From assembly GCA_947172415.1 (NCBI GenBank), contig OX359190.1:8866001-8930000 (forward strand): a stretch of 64,000 nt of DNA. The letters are read 5' to 3'. The DNA is from Chondrosia reniformis. Taxonomy: Eukaryota > Porifera > Demospongiae > Chondrillida > Chondrillidae. Below, piece by piece: positions 1-12,378 of the stretch. Position numbers and translations under genes: made by a program. Each line of letters starts with the position of its first letter. Positions within the stretch are counted from its first letter, which is position 1. The notes beneath the pieces were generated by a model. It was not told the DNA's origin, searched no databases, and saw nothing but the letters and a program-made list of their open reading frames with translations.

Positions 1-18
1 TATATTTTATGTTTACAG

Positions 19-1112
19 AGATATGCAAGAACAATCATTTATGCTTAAGGAGGAGATTTTATCACTCAAGAAGGTACCAGAAATATAATGAATACAAAAT
101 ATCATAATACGTATATAATGTCAGCTGTTTCTGTTATTGTTATGGAGGATGTGAAAGAACAAAGTGACTTGATAAAGGAAAATCAAGAAAAGCTGGCTTT
201 TGAACATGAACAACGAGAAGTACGATATGACCTGTAATATATAAGGTTGATGTAGCTATGTTATAGTAGCAAAAAGAAGTCAACAATGATATCTGATTCA
301 ACGCTTTTTAGAATATTAAGTGATATGATGTCATTGCCTTCTGTTCTACGTGCATGATTTCCTATAAATAGGAGTTTGAAAATAGGTGCAAGAATTTGCA
401 AGCTCAGCTGGACCAACTTCAGAAGGAGAACTCAAATTTTAAAGATTTAACCAGTAGATATGGCAAAGCTTTATTGCAAGCAAGTGAACAACCTGGAGCT
501 GATGACAAGGAGCAAGTTGTAGAGGGAGATGGGGAACACTGTGCATATGTGAGAGATGGCCCCCTGTTATTAGATGGTCTGGATGTTTCATGTAAGAGTT
601 TTTTTAAAGTACATTTTTTGAGCAGTCATGCAAAACAACTCAATAATTAAATATCTACGTACTTCTAAACCATACATTCGTATGTCATTGTATATTAATC
701 AACCCACAAGTAAACAAGTATCTTGTGAAATCCTGCATGTGCATACATAGAAGCATATATATTACTTCAACATGCACTCTGCTTATATATATGTTTTCTA
801 CCATAATGGTGTACACATATTATGCCCATAGTGCCAAAGAATCTTGCTGACGTCACAGTAGAGAACCTGGTGGAACATATTCCTGCCATGACTTCAGAGT
901 ATGAGAGGATTGGTTATAAGTTTGGTGTTGGGGACTGCATCAAATCTTTAAGAGGATATCAAGCTGTACCTCAGCAGAAGTGTCTGATGATGATTGAGAA
1001 GTGGATTGACAAGGGAGAAGATGTCACTTGGGAGAAATTGCTCACTGTGCTGCAGTCACTGGAAATGAGAGATGTGTTTCTAAAGATAAAGAAACAATTG
1101 ATCAACTATTAA
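19..1112 (+). CDS. Coiled-coil / death-domain protein, 3' part of gene
   Basis: Four exons can be followed: about 19-73, 148-219, 372-591 and 832-1112, each with AG acceptor and GT donor and compatible phase. The first three encode a charged, heptad-like coiled coil (for example QAQLDQLQKENSNFKDL). The last encodes about 93 residues of a death-domain-like helical bundle, with LVEHIP near its start and the hallmark WEKLLTVLQSLE near its end, then a stop. The gene begins left of the window, so any N-terminal domain is unseen. The last exon matches in phase, length and sequence the terminal exon of the minus-strand gene at 34227-31453 (VPKNL/VPEGS at the start, WEKLLT near the end), so the two are paralogues. 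Death domains mediate homotypic assembly of signalling complexes; the partner here is unknown. An AATAAA lies near 1188. Confidence 0.75.
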
Positions 1113-1522
1113 CTATTAACTATAATATGTACGTAATTGCATGGGTATATATATACATAACAGTTAGCAATGTATAATGCCATTACAATAAAACTCAGTC
1201 TCTATTGTTTTATAAGTTTCCCATTTGATTGTGAGTGTTCAAGGCGTATATATGTATATTAATTGAGATGCATGCAGGAATATATATGATAGCAATACTT
1301 ATGCTATACAAAAAGGAAGACACTTCTGGATATAAAATTTGATGAGGCAGTGCAAATTTTGATTTCACATGTATTTTCTGAATTGGAACCACAGTCTTTT
1401 TATATATGATGATGCAATGAATACAATCACTTATACGTATATTCCTATTTACATAATTTCCTGTCTATGTATATATTTGGAGGTTATGAGTTACCTCCTC
1501 CGTATTAGAATACACACACAAT
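1113..1522. other. Short intergenic spacer
   Basis: This holds the 3' end signal of the left gene (AATAAA near 1188) and AT-rich sequence up to the ATG at 1523. I see no further coding exon. Confidence 0.6.
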
Positions 1523-4500
1523 ATGGCGAAGAAACTTAGTGGTCAAATCCTTCTGAAGAATCCCGTTGTAGTTAACGTTAAGCAGAGACTCAAAGACTTG
1601 CATATACAAGACTTGATCAGAACTGGGTCATATGGAGCTGTGTATAATGCAACGTTGGATGGCAACCCCGGACCGGTAGTTGTGAAGAAGTTACATCCAG
1701 TTTTATGCGAAGGTGATTGTTAACTACATGCGTTAATGTTGCGTTGTATATTAAAAGGTAATTGTATTCAGCATCACATTGTCAAACTAAGTGTTTCAAA
1801 ATGATACGGCCTTTGATTGAAACGATATCATAGCCGGAAATCAAGTAACGTGGACCGATCTACTATACGAGGTGCTACGAGCAAATTACCAACGAATCCG
1901 TACGTATCATCTTACCTCCCATCTTACAGGAAGTAGTCGCTATAGGTTATCTTATAATGTATTAAATGATGGGCTAGCCGGCCTTGCATTCTGTGATCAC
2001 ATGCATGTATTGGTCTATAGGTATTGTTTTGGATAGATTTCACCAGGAGGCAGAGCTATTGAAAACGTTTAACCATGAGAATATAATCAAATGCTACGGT
2101 AAGTCATGAATATTCAGTTGATAATGGCTAAATTGTCCATATGTTTTCACTGTGTATGGACATTATGTATATATAATCACTCATAGTTATATATACAATG
2201 AATTAAGGGAGTTATATAATTGTGCAGAGCCTGTGTAAAGGCCATGATAAGTAATATTCAGTGGAATGTAATGCCAAACCAGTCAAGTGATCGCAGTCTA
2301 ATCTTGGCTGGGGACCAAAATCCTATTAAATTGACAACCAGTGATCGCCTTCCAGTCATCCAAGATAGAAAAAGACCACAGACAGCTGTTTCACCCTCAT
2401 TTGGGCTCGTCAGTGTGGTACACTTCAACAATGGTGAGCTGGATGACTGTCTTCACTTATTAATCCACCACAAGTGAACCAACAACCAAGATTAGGCTGT
2501 GATCCTTAATTGGCTGGTTTGGTGTAATATATACATTCCAGTGAATATTGTCATCATATACATATACTGTACATAACAATGCATACGTTTGTGACATTTT
2601 ATCATAGATTTTAAAGAGGAGTCATCATAAAATTTTATTTGATACAGTTATTAATACAGTCATGTAAATGCTGTATTTAATAAACTTAGTGTTTCATCTA
2701 TATTAGAGGTTTTAACAGAAAGAAGTGAAAATGCTCTTGAAATTCCACTATTGGTTATGGAGAAGATGGATGAATCATTGAGAGATTTTATTCACAGAAG
2801 AAAGAGTAAAGGTCAATTTCCAAGCTTGCATGACCAGGTCTTCATCTCTTACCAAATTGCCCGTGGGCTGCAGTACCTTCACACATTTAGAAAAGAACCA
2901 CTTGCTCATCGAGATCTCAGTGACAACAACATCTTGCTAAGTGAGGATGGGAAGATTGTCAAGATTTGTGATTTTGGACAGTCTCGGTTCTGTAACCCTG
3001 GACAGATGACCCAGGCACCTGGTACACTTGCATTCATGCCAACAGAGGCTACCACTGAGGGATATGACCTCAGCATTGACATCTTCTCCTTGGGGGTATT
3101 GATGCTTGAGATAAGTACACTGAAAGCACCTGATCCTGACTTATCTACTAAAGCTGACAAGCAAAATTTGGATCAACTCGAGAGAAGAAAGAATGATTTG
3201 AGCTTACTGCCAGATAGCCATCCACTGAAGCCTCTAATCCTTTGGTGTCTGAGTGAGAGAAAGGACAGAAGACCATATAGCAATGCTGTTTGTCAACTGC
3301 TTCAGTATTTACAGTTTACGGTAAATGCAGTATTGATCTGAAAACGTCACCACACCAATGTATTTATACACTTATTTTAAAGGTTAAAAAGCAGGAAAGA
3401 ATTGATGAACTGCAGAAAGAAGTAGAATTGAGGCTACTACATGAAACTAACGCAACAGAGAAGTATAAGGTACGTATATAGGAATTAGAGATTTGAATGG
3501 AACATGTCAAGCGCGCAGCATGCTTATGATAAGGGCAATAAAATGATCAAAATCATGATTTTATAATTTTTGTAGGAAAAATATGAGGCACTTTACAGTG
3601 ACATGAAAATCTTAAAACAGCAAAACAGACTTCTTGAGGTACAAAATGTGGTATATATATCAACTCGCTGAAGGAACTTTACTACCCATGAACTGGATTC
3701 AATAGATATTAATTTTTAAGCTATCACCATATCAGTAGTAGTGCCATATTTAGAAGATTCTTCAAGGAATGAGGGAGGGAAATAGTGATTCCATGTGGCC
3801 AGAGGTAATATGAAAGTTAGTTCCAAAATTCCAAGTAGATGGCAAGATTAAAGCAAGGCCCATCCCCCCTAGCTAAATGCACCTCAGTGTAGCACAATTC
3901 AAATCAGAGGTCTATGTGATATTCTTAAATACACTATGATAAAGTAAAATGTGAGCTAAGAGAGAAAGTGTTAAATGAGTACTGTGTGATATACATGTAA
4001 TAAATGATAACGATATGAATCAGTATATAATTTAACTAGATTTTCTGGGTTCAATTTCCCACAATTGTATTTATATAAAATGTAGTTTGATTTTTACTGT
4101 GGTTGTTCATATTTTTTAACAATCTGTCAAACTTAATAAGGAGAAATGGGGAGAAGACAATGAAGAAGATATACAGGAGGAGGATGAAGAAGATGATCAT
4201 CAGTACGATGATGTAGTAGCTGTTCTTCCCAAAAAATATGGTTCATTACCCCCAAAGTCCAACCTACCTCAAAATGTAGGAACAACATATCTCAGTTCAA
4301 TTGAAAACTCTGTGAGCTCTAGAGAACCCTCGTACTCAAGTATGCATTACTACAGAGGACATAGAAGGAAGAGTACATTAAATACTTTATCAATCGGTCT
4401 AGTAGGAATACTCTGCGATAAAAAGGTAATTGGAACAAAATAATTTATGTAAATACAGGAAAACCTTCTAAACTGAACATGCCCCTGTATGAGGATCAAG

Positions 4501-7500
4501 TAAAATGTTCAGTTTAGGGGGTGTTCAGATTAGTGAGGTTTAATTTATATACATCCTAGCTATGAATGTACTTGATTGAAAATGTACATGTATAATTCAA
4601 TTCTAAGTACGACACTAAAAACTGTTAAACCTGGCTTTTGCAAGGGAATTCAATCCTTTTTTTTCATTCAGAGACATTTTATGTACCACGTTTGGTAACA
4701 TGACCTCTATATTATTTGCATGTTATTTTTTACAATTTACATAAACCTGCAGGCCCTTCATATTCAAAAGTCCACTGAACTACAACATAACCATAGCGAC
4801 TACTTAAAAGGAGAAAGCATGATTGCAAAGCTCAAAGAGAGTATCGATAGTACATTTGAGCCTGGAGCTAATTATTCAAATGATGTACAAATGTTTCAGC
4901 AAGCAACTAGAGAACTCAGACGCATTCAAGTAAGCCCAATATATACCACAAACAAATTACTGTATATATAAAACACTATATAATACCATATACCACATAT
5001 GTTATATGAGTATACTATATACGTATATACATAGATACATTCAAGTAAGTATTTACGTACTTGCATATATACCACGCATGTACTAGGATGGTTGATAGGC
5101 ATAGTAAGAGTAGTCAGTTAAACATAAGGAGAGAATAAAAACCATTTTTATACATCTTTTGACAAAATAATACTTTAACTTCATTAGCTTGATCAAGAGG
5201 AACTCATGGAGAAGCAGGAAGCACTTAAAATGGATTGTGCATCTCTTGAGGAGCAGTGCAACTTGTTGAAAAGAACCCTAGCTATTGTTGATCCAGTTAT
5301 GGTATGTTTATTAGAATGAACATGTGCTATATTAAATGATGTCTGACTTGCCATATGTATGCTTGTTGGTAAGTGATGATAGTTAATAGTTAGGTCTGGA
5401 ACCTCAGCCTGTTTGTTTACATATAAAGCAAGGATCTTAATGACATACGTACGTACCTGATAGTAATAATGTGAGAGTCTTAATGACACCTATATTAATT
5501 CTCATACTTCATTCCTATCAGACTGAAACAACCTTAGCCCCCAAGAGCCCAGGCCCCTATAAAGGTATATATATGTGTGTGTGTGTGCATGTACGTATGT
5601 GTGTGTTTTTGTCTTGCTCTACATCCTCACGAGGATGGGGGAAGGATGGAATGGGAATGGTGTGTATGTGTGTGTGTGACTGTATCTGATTGTATGTGTG
5701 CACATGTGTGTGCATGTATATATGTTTATTGATTATTTGTAATAATATTATTTTGAATTATCATCATCATCGTCATCATTTTTAATTTAATCAGGAATGT
5801 CCCTTCAGCTACTCAGCTGGTCTGCCAGGGAATCCTGTAATGCAAGTGCTATATGTATTGTACATTAAGTAATATTTCTTGCCTTTAGTTAATTCTATCA
5901 TTTGCATAAGGAATATCCAATACAACTAATTCCTTACTGTTTACAATCTCTCTCTATAACAGAAGGACTTCCATTGGCTAAACCTGAAGTGGTGCACAAG
6001 TTGAAACTAGAAAATGTGGAGTGGTACTGGGGGATGTTGTCCAAGTAGGTATAAGAAGGTTCTCCATATATAGCAGTAGCAGTAGACTGAGTCACAAGTA
6101 TATACAACAATCCTGTTCCCTTTCTAATGTAATCAGATATAATTAGCTCCTATATATATAGGTTATATTCAGATGAAGCTTTAGCCATTTTTATATATGC
6201 ATAAATGTAACTCTTAAGTTCACTTATTAAAACTATTCAGTTGTAAATATTTGAAGAAATTAATAATTTATCATGATTATATATCATTATGCTGATGAAG
6301 ACCTCCGTGTTGAAACGTTCAATTTGTTTTAAATACAATTGTTGCTGAGTCTCAATAAATTAGGATACTTATTAATCAGTATATGTATGTTAAGAGTAAG
6401 AGTTATTAAATGTACATACATACCTTCAAATATTCTGTACTGCTTGCTCATTTATTGGTTGACTGATTAATTCCATTCTACAGAACAGAAGTAAATAATG
6501 TAATGGAAAAGAACTCAATTGGAAGCTTTCTTGTCCGTGATAGCTCTCAGCACCAAGGATGTTTTGTACTAGCTGTCAAGTAAGATACAGTTTACTACTT
6601 AATGCAACTAGACACTTTATTCAAAAAAAAAAGAAAATTTTAACACTTAATGTGTCCTTCCCATTTAATGTTGTCCCTCCCACTTAGTGTTGTCCCTCCC
6701 ACTTAGTGTTGCCCCTCCCACTTAGTGTTGCCCCTCCCACTTAGTGTTGTCCCTCCCACTTAGTGTTGCCCCTCCCACTTAGTGTTGTCCCTCCCACTTA
6801 GTGTTGTCCCTCCCACTTAGTGTTGCCCCTCCCACTTAGTGTTGCCCCTCCCACTTAGTGTTGCCCCTCCCACTTAGTGTTGCCCCTCCCACTTAGTGTT
6901 GCCCATCCCACTTAATGTTGTCCCTCCTTCCATTATTAGAATTGATCAAGAAAGTTACCATGAATTACTAATTATTCCAAAAAATGATGGCTACATTTTG
7001 AAGCACTCAGACATCAAGTCAATGAAATTTTTAAGTGTTATTGATTTAGTTGATCACTTTATGAAGAGAAACTTTGATGGAAACCATCTATTTTACCTGA
7101 CAAACCCCATCAACAAAGAAAAGGAGGTGTGCCACAAATATATATACATTATAACATCACTTACTTTTCTACATTTTGTTTATTGCATAACTCCACTGTC
7201 AATAAAACATCCTTCATTAGCATACGTATAGACACATGCATAGGTGAATATACGTATTTCTAATTTGTAACCAAAAATAGATCATTGAGGTGATAATGGT
7301 CATGTTTAATGCCGACTATCTCTTCTTACTGAGAGTGTACCACCAAATGCATTGATATTACATAATCATATATTTAGTATTTATAATTTTCATAGTTTAT
7401 ATATGTGCCTCCTTCAATTCCGGTCACCTTGTTCATATATACACTATCAGGGCTGCATGCAGAACTTGGGGCCAGAGGGGGCAAAATGAAAAATTTTAAA

Positions 7501-9291
7501 ATTTAGGGGACAATGGTATGAGGGTGTTGAAGCAATTTAGGGGTCTCCCAACGTCTAGGGGAATGCCACCCTGTCCCCCTCTATGTAGCCCTAATATGTA
7601 GGCATGCCAATTATCATATAAGGGTTAGTGATCTTCGTCATCATACAGCAAGCCTAGGTTGATTTATGATGTATACATCTCCACTCTTCTACACACACAT
7701 AAACACATACGTACATACATTCATACACAAGCATCCATCACTCACACAACATAATACACATGCACAGACAAACTATATTCATACTATAGTATGAATATTA
7801 TGAATACTATTAAAAAAGAATTTGTCATTGGAAGCCATCTTCACAATCAATTTGAAGATGGCAGACTTATTAGACTAATTGTAATATAAGCCACAAAATA
7901 TTATAAATCATAACTACCAAATTATGTACTTGTTGGTGATTCCTCTCTTTGAACAAACTGATATATATACGTACATCATATTTGTAATATATGTATATAC
8001 TGTAAGTAATGCCAGTCCTCAATTGTAGAAGGCTAGTTCTGCGAGAAAGATGAGAGAATGTATTGGCATGTTGGAAGGAAAGGTTGCTACAGCCATGACA
8101 TTGCTACGACAGTGGAAGGTCCCTGAGGAGGTCATAAGGGTGATTGAAAACCCTGATCAAGATTTAGCTTACTCACCTCAGGCGAGAGGTAATTATATAT
8201 TAAGTACCCTTTATACGAAAAAGCAAAAATGAAATTTACAATGCATGATCCTACACATATGTACACAGTACCTCAACATACGTATATACTGTGAATAGGG
8301 ATACTGGTATATATGTAGTTCATGATCAGTGGCAGAACACAGATGGCTTAAACCAACTGTCTTAGGTTATATAATAAAATTCCCAGAAAGTAGTTCTTAC
8401 ATTTTGTACTATTCATCCAAATTTATTTGTGCCTACCTGACTGAGAGTTTCTAAAAATGTTTAGCTGAGTAATAATTGGTTACTGACATTTTTTACAGTT
8501 GCAATTGGTTGATTCCTACCTACACATGTATCTTTGATATGTGCTGTAGTTTCATATTATTATAATTACACCTCTGTTCAGCAAACATTGTTATTTGTAG
8601 GTAAGTCAGGATCGGATATTTTGGAAAGTAGTAAAGCAACTGATCGTGGCGTAACTCTTGAGTTACTGGCACCTGTCATTCCTCTGATTGCAAGCAAATG
8701 GGCTGGAATAGCCAAGGCCTTGGACCTGTGTGACTATGTGTCTATTTTCAAGGATCTTTCTGACATGGCAAAGGTATCGTAGTATAGGACAAATCAGGGT
8801 AATTTTGAATATACTTTAGATCGCCAACTTTATCCATTTCTAACTCCTACAATAAATTTTGTAATATTGTGAAAATTTTCCCCTCAGATGTACTTGGATA
8901 TGTTGGGATATGCAACCTTTTGTGCATAAACGAGGTTCAAGGTGTTCCCCAAAGGGTCCTTCTGTTACCCTAACTGGAAGTTTAATGTTTCGTCCACCTG
9001 GGGTAATTTGGAATAGTTGTATTGCAACTGTGATTTCCTGAATGTCTGTTGTTTTGAATTACCCCATACTCCAAATTACCCCAAATTACCCCAAATTACC
9101 CTGTATATTTTATCAACAGTAGATAATATAATATAAACTATGCACTACAATTGATTTTTTAGGTGAAGATTGTACTTCAAAGATGGATTGAAATGGGTAT
9201 CAATGTCAACTGGATTATTCTAATTGATATCTTCAGAAAGATTCAACTTGATGATGCTGCAGAAATGCTTGTTACTTTAAGGAAAAATTAA
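1523..9291 (+). CDS. Protein kinase - coiled coil - SH2 - death-like domain protein
   Basis: Sixteen exons, about 840 residues: 1523-1712, 2021-2098, 2707-3320, 3383-3469, 3576-3638, 4141-4425, 4753-4929, 5188-5301, 5522-5564, 5795-5836, 5963-6044, 6483-6579, 6940-7126, 8029-8188, 8601-8773, 9163-9291. Exons 1-3 form a kinase domain: glycine loop RTGSYGAV (first Gly replaced by Arg33), VVVKKL with lysine 55, QEAELL as the alpha-C glutamate candidate, HRDLSDNNILL, DFG, and a PTE in place of APE/PPE. Catalytic residues are present, so activity is plausible; the HRDLSxNN loop suits the tyrosine-kinase-like group. Exons 4-8 are coiled coil with an acidic stretch near 4150-4200. Exons 11-13 form an SH2 domain: WYWGMLS, then SFLVRDSS with the phosphotyrosine-binding Arg. 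Exons 14-16 give a helical domain ending WIEMGINVNWIILIDIFRKI, like the local death domains. Individual exon edges may be off by a few bases; summed lengths miss an exact frame by one base. Confidence 0.8.
2251..2550. mobile_element. Foldback/MITE-like element in intron 2 of the kinase-SH2 gene
   Basis: The two ends are long imperfect inverted repeats. AATATTCAGTGGAATGTA near the left end reappears reverse-complemented at the right end (2530-2550), followed inward on both sides by CCAAACCAG and then CTAATCTTGG. The inverted arms are about 60-70 bases. An ORF of 85 codons inside has no other support. A related single arm lies at 30529-30631. No coding capacity for a transposase, so a non-autonomous element is the likely reading. 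Confidence 0.65.
6648..6930 (+). repeat. 19-bp minisatellite just before the SH2 acceptor
   Basis: About 14 tandem units of CTTAGTGTTGYCCCTCCCA, alternating TTGCCCC and TTGTCCC. The pyrimidine-rich array runs to within about 10 bases of the AG that begins the SH2 exon at 6940, so it makes up most of this intron's 3' half. Confidence 0.9.
8328..8400 (+). mobile_element. Degenerate tRNA-derived SINE head
   Basis: AGTGGCAGAACACAGATGGC resembles a polymerase III box A region. The segment ends in CCCAGAAAGTAGTTCTT, shared with the copy at 41692-41775. Box B is damaged by an insertion (GGTTATATAATAAAATTCC). It lies in an intron of the kinase-SH2 gene. Confidence 0.5.
8795..9103. mobile_element. 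MITE-like element with 11-bp inverted ends
   Basis: The segment starts with CAGGGTAATTT (8795-8805) and ends with the perfect reverse complement AAATTACCCTG (9093-9103). Near the right end AATTACCCC repeats in tandem. It sits in the last intron of the kinase-SH2 gene and has no coding capacity. I see no clear target-site duplication. Confidence 0.55.
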
Positions 9292-9565
9292 TACACCTGT
9301 AAACAATAACAACAAGCAATAAACTCTTAATCAACATGATAATAGTGAATTGTAAATACCAAACATACGTATATACACTTATATATTATCTTGAATTTGG
9401 CCATTAATTGGCTAAAGTTACATTGTATAGTGTACACATATAATGAGCCCCACACGACCATGTATTGCTCCCAAGGAACTCCAAACTCCTGTAACACTAT
9501 CTCCCATGTGCACTACACTATAGTCTTGCAGCTTCTCCCCTCTCTCCTACAAATCTGTTAACACT

Positions 9566-9800
9566 CATCTCGTGCCATCTCCAGCTCCTTCACACTCACA
9601 CACACATGGAACTCATCTCTCGTAGTCTCTCCAATCTCTAGCTCCTTCACACTCACACACACCCACGCACACACATGGAACTCATCTCTCGTAGTCTCTC
9701 CAATCTCCAGCTCCTTCACACTCACACATGCCCATGCACACACATGGAACTCATCTCTCGTAGTCTCTCCAATTCCTTCACACCAAAACACACAAACCAA
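9566..9800. repeat. Minisatellite, about 70-80 bp unit, three copies
   Basis: Repeated ATGGAACTCATCTCTCGTAG followed by TCTCTCCAATCTCCAGCTCC and CACACTCACACAC. Open frames on both strands here are products of the repeat and are not genes. Confidence 0.8.
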
Positions 9801-9883
9801 ACACACATGGCTTGTGTCAATGCACTATGGCACAAATCAATCGGCTTGCTCTCTCACAGTAAATATTTTAATGTACAATTTTA

Positions 9884-10145
9884 GTTCTAGATCTAGATCT
9901 GTAACTCTGTAAAAATGGCTAAAATGAGTTCCTCTTGATATGTTTTTAAGGCAATTTCAATTGCTTGTGAAACTGTTATTCTTATTCTACATGAATGGTG
10001 GTTATGAACTGTTTCCATATATGGCAATATACTAGCATTGCTATTGCACGAGTTGTTTTTGAGCTTGCCTATGCTTGTCACTGCTATACAGTTCTCCTTG
10101 TTATTGGCCCATAACAATATTAACAATCAGAACTAGATCTAGAAC
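9884..10145. mobile_element. MITE-like element with inverted ends
   Basis: The left end GTTCTAGATCTAGATCTG and the reverse complement of the right end GTTCTAGATCTAGTTCTG match at 16 of 18 positions. About 262 bp, with no coding potential. Target duplication not evident. Confidence 0.5.
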
Positions 10146-11127
10146 ATTCTAACGAGTTCTCTCTAATCACTATACATTGTTTAGAAAAAAGTGAGACATT
10201 TTCATCTAGATGTACTTGTATTGTGGCAATTAATACTTCACTTTAATTTTATCAATGTAGGAAACCACAAACAATATATATAATAATTCGCACAAAAGAC
10301 ATGTAAAATTTTAAAATAATAGCAATTGGAATATCTTAAAACATTGATATGATAAAAAGACTGACATTATACAATAGAATCAGTACATGTACAGTCAGAA
10401 ACTTTTTTTATTTCATTCTAGAGAAGTTCATTACATACATCAAGAATGAGTAGAGAACAACTGTATGCATGACTGGAACTGTTTTACAGACAACATTTTT
10501 GTCATTTGTAGAACAACTAGAATAAAACATAAACTGTCTAATGAGCCCGAAAGTGTACATAAGTAATAAAGTGTTTCCACTTGTCTGGACACTTCATACA
10601 TATACAACATAACAGATATATACTCCGTGTACATGTCTATTAATTTTTAGTAAAATGTCTACCCTTGAAGTTTAGGTAGTTATATAAAGTACAAATTAAC
10701 TTCAATCTAATGTAGTGCCTAGATATCAAACTCACAAAGCTGCAGTCTGACAGAGCGATGTGCATTTAGCGATTCTCGATCATCTCGAGATCGTCCACGA
10801 ATACGTATCTGTTCCAAAAACTTTCTACCGACTATATATCATCAGTCGAAAAGTAAACATTCTGATAAAGCTTTGCCTTCACTTATAACACCAAAAGCTC
10901 TACGGCTGTCAGCTTCCGACTTCGTATCTCACACCCAAACCATACATATGCAAATGTAGATTCATTCGTCTTCTCTTCCCACATATAGATTGCGGTATAG
11001 CAATGTACACGAGACTTTTATGCAATGAACACTAAATATTGTAGCAATTAAATGTAAAATCAAAACGGATTCAATGTCAAATAATCCGTTTGTACATTTA
11101 TAAGATGTAAACAACTACACTTGAGAC

Positions 11128-11172
11128 TACGCAAGTTACAAAATAGGACCTGCATATTTTGTAACTTGCGTA
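11128..11172. repeat. Perfect 18-bp hairpin, 9-nt loop
   Basis: Arms TACGCAAGTTACAAAATA (11128-11145) and its exact reverse complement (11155-11172). It lies about 390 bp upstream of the TATA box of the GC-rich transcript. It could be a remnant of an element or a transcribed hairpin; its function is unknown. Confidence 0.7.
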
Positions 11173-11557
11173 CTGGCTCGCTGCCTAATGCACGATTGCT
11201 GGTACAACAGGAGTGCGTAGCTATACTAGCTATACTAAAATAAAGCCTACACGAAAATGTCTTAATGTATTTGAACTATTATGATGTGTAGTTATGCCAA
11301 AGAGTGAGTATTCTGTAACTTGCTCTATGTTGTGCATGGAGTAATGTGCACAATAGCTGTATGTCACGGAAGAATGAGTCTATAGAGAAGGTCGTGACTG
11401 AGTTGTTGTGACTTTCGCCTGAATATGTTCTTTCTATTGAGGAAGGTTTTGCTGAGCTGTTTTGACTTTTCTTTGCTGAATAACTGAATGGATGTACTAC
11501 ATGTACTCATTGTTCTCGAACTTGCCACCAGAAAATCGTTCGAAAAAATACGTTTAA

Positions 11558-11566
11558 TATAAATAG
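11558..11566 (+). promoter_or_regulatory. TATA box of GC-rich transcript, locus 1
   Basis: TATAAATAG, 25 bases before the conserved TTCTTTGGCC. The same motif with the same spacing precedes the homologous segments at 50352-50360 (minus) and 63485-63493 (minus), which supports a real core promoter. Confidence 0.6.
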
Positions 11567-12378
11567 ACCCTAGCAAATTTCATTCTTTGGCCTTCGGGCC
11601 CCACTCCGTTCCAGCGCCGGAGTATACGGTTCGCCAGCCTCCGGGAATTTGGTGCGACAACCATGGCTTGGAGTACGGTCATGGGACCATGTGCTGCTGA
11701 AGGATCTGAGGTTTCTCTGAGGGGGATGGTCTTCTCCAATATGGCCTAGGATCCGGGGTTGTTCCTCCCTACAAACTCGCCTTTGTGCGTTTGTTCTCCC
11801 AAAGATCGAGGCTGATGGTCTGGAAGCAGTGCGTGGGACCAGTACCCACCGACTCGGCGAAGAGAAGCTCTGACCGGAGTCCCTGTTTTAGGCAGCCCGT
11901 TTTAAGGTAATTGCATTGCATACACTTGAATTTGGTTGTTCAGGCATTTTACTTGCATTGGTTCTCAGCAATTGTTGGAATTCGGGATATTATGTGTTAG
12001 CTGTTAAAAAATATGTATATTTTAAGGGTATGTATAGAATTTTTGCAAAGGCATTTTTTGGGCATTTAGCAAGATGGTATTTTTGTTGCATTTAGCATTT
12101 TAGTATATTAGACTTTTTGTAGCATTCAGCAAGATTGGCATTTTTGTTGCATTTAGCATTTTAGTATATTAGACTTCTTGTAGCATTCAGCAAGATTAAT
12201 TGGCTTTTTGTGTTGTAAGAAAATATTACTGACTTTGAATGGAATATTTTATATTCTGAATTTAAATAACATTCTTTGAACAAATCAAATTGATGTATAG
12301 CAGAGTAAAAATTGAAAAACTTAACTGAAAGAAACCCACTGTTAAAAATACAAATTCAGAACCAAAAAATCAATTCAA

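Larger units (their letters stand above)
9292..11582. other. Repeat-rich intergenic region
   Basis: After the kinase-SH2 stop (AATAAA near 9318) come a minisatellite (9566-9800), a MITE-like element (9884-10145) and a perfect hairpin (11128-11172). On the minus strand 10830-10722 reads open as a short exon-like stretch after a TATATAG acceptor, containing RIRGRSRDDRESLNAHRSVR and ending in a stop. I could not connect it to a convincing upstream exon, so I do not call a gene. Confidence 0.45.

Noticed and set aside
9558-9806. Cys-rich 82-codon minus-strand frame
   Set aside because: It is the complement of a minisatellite.
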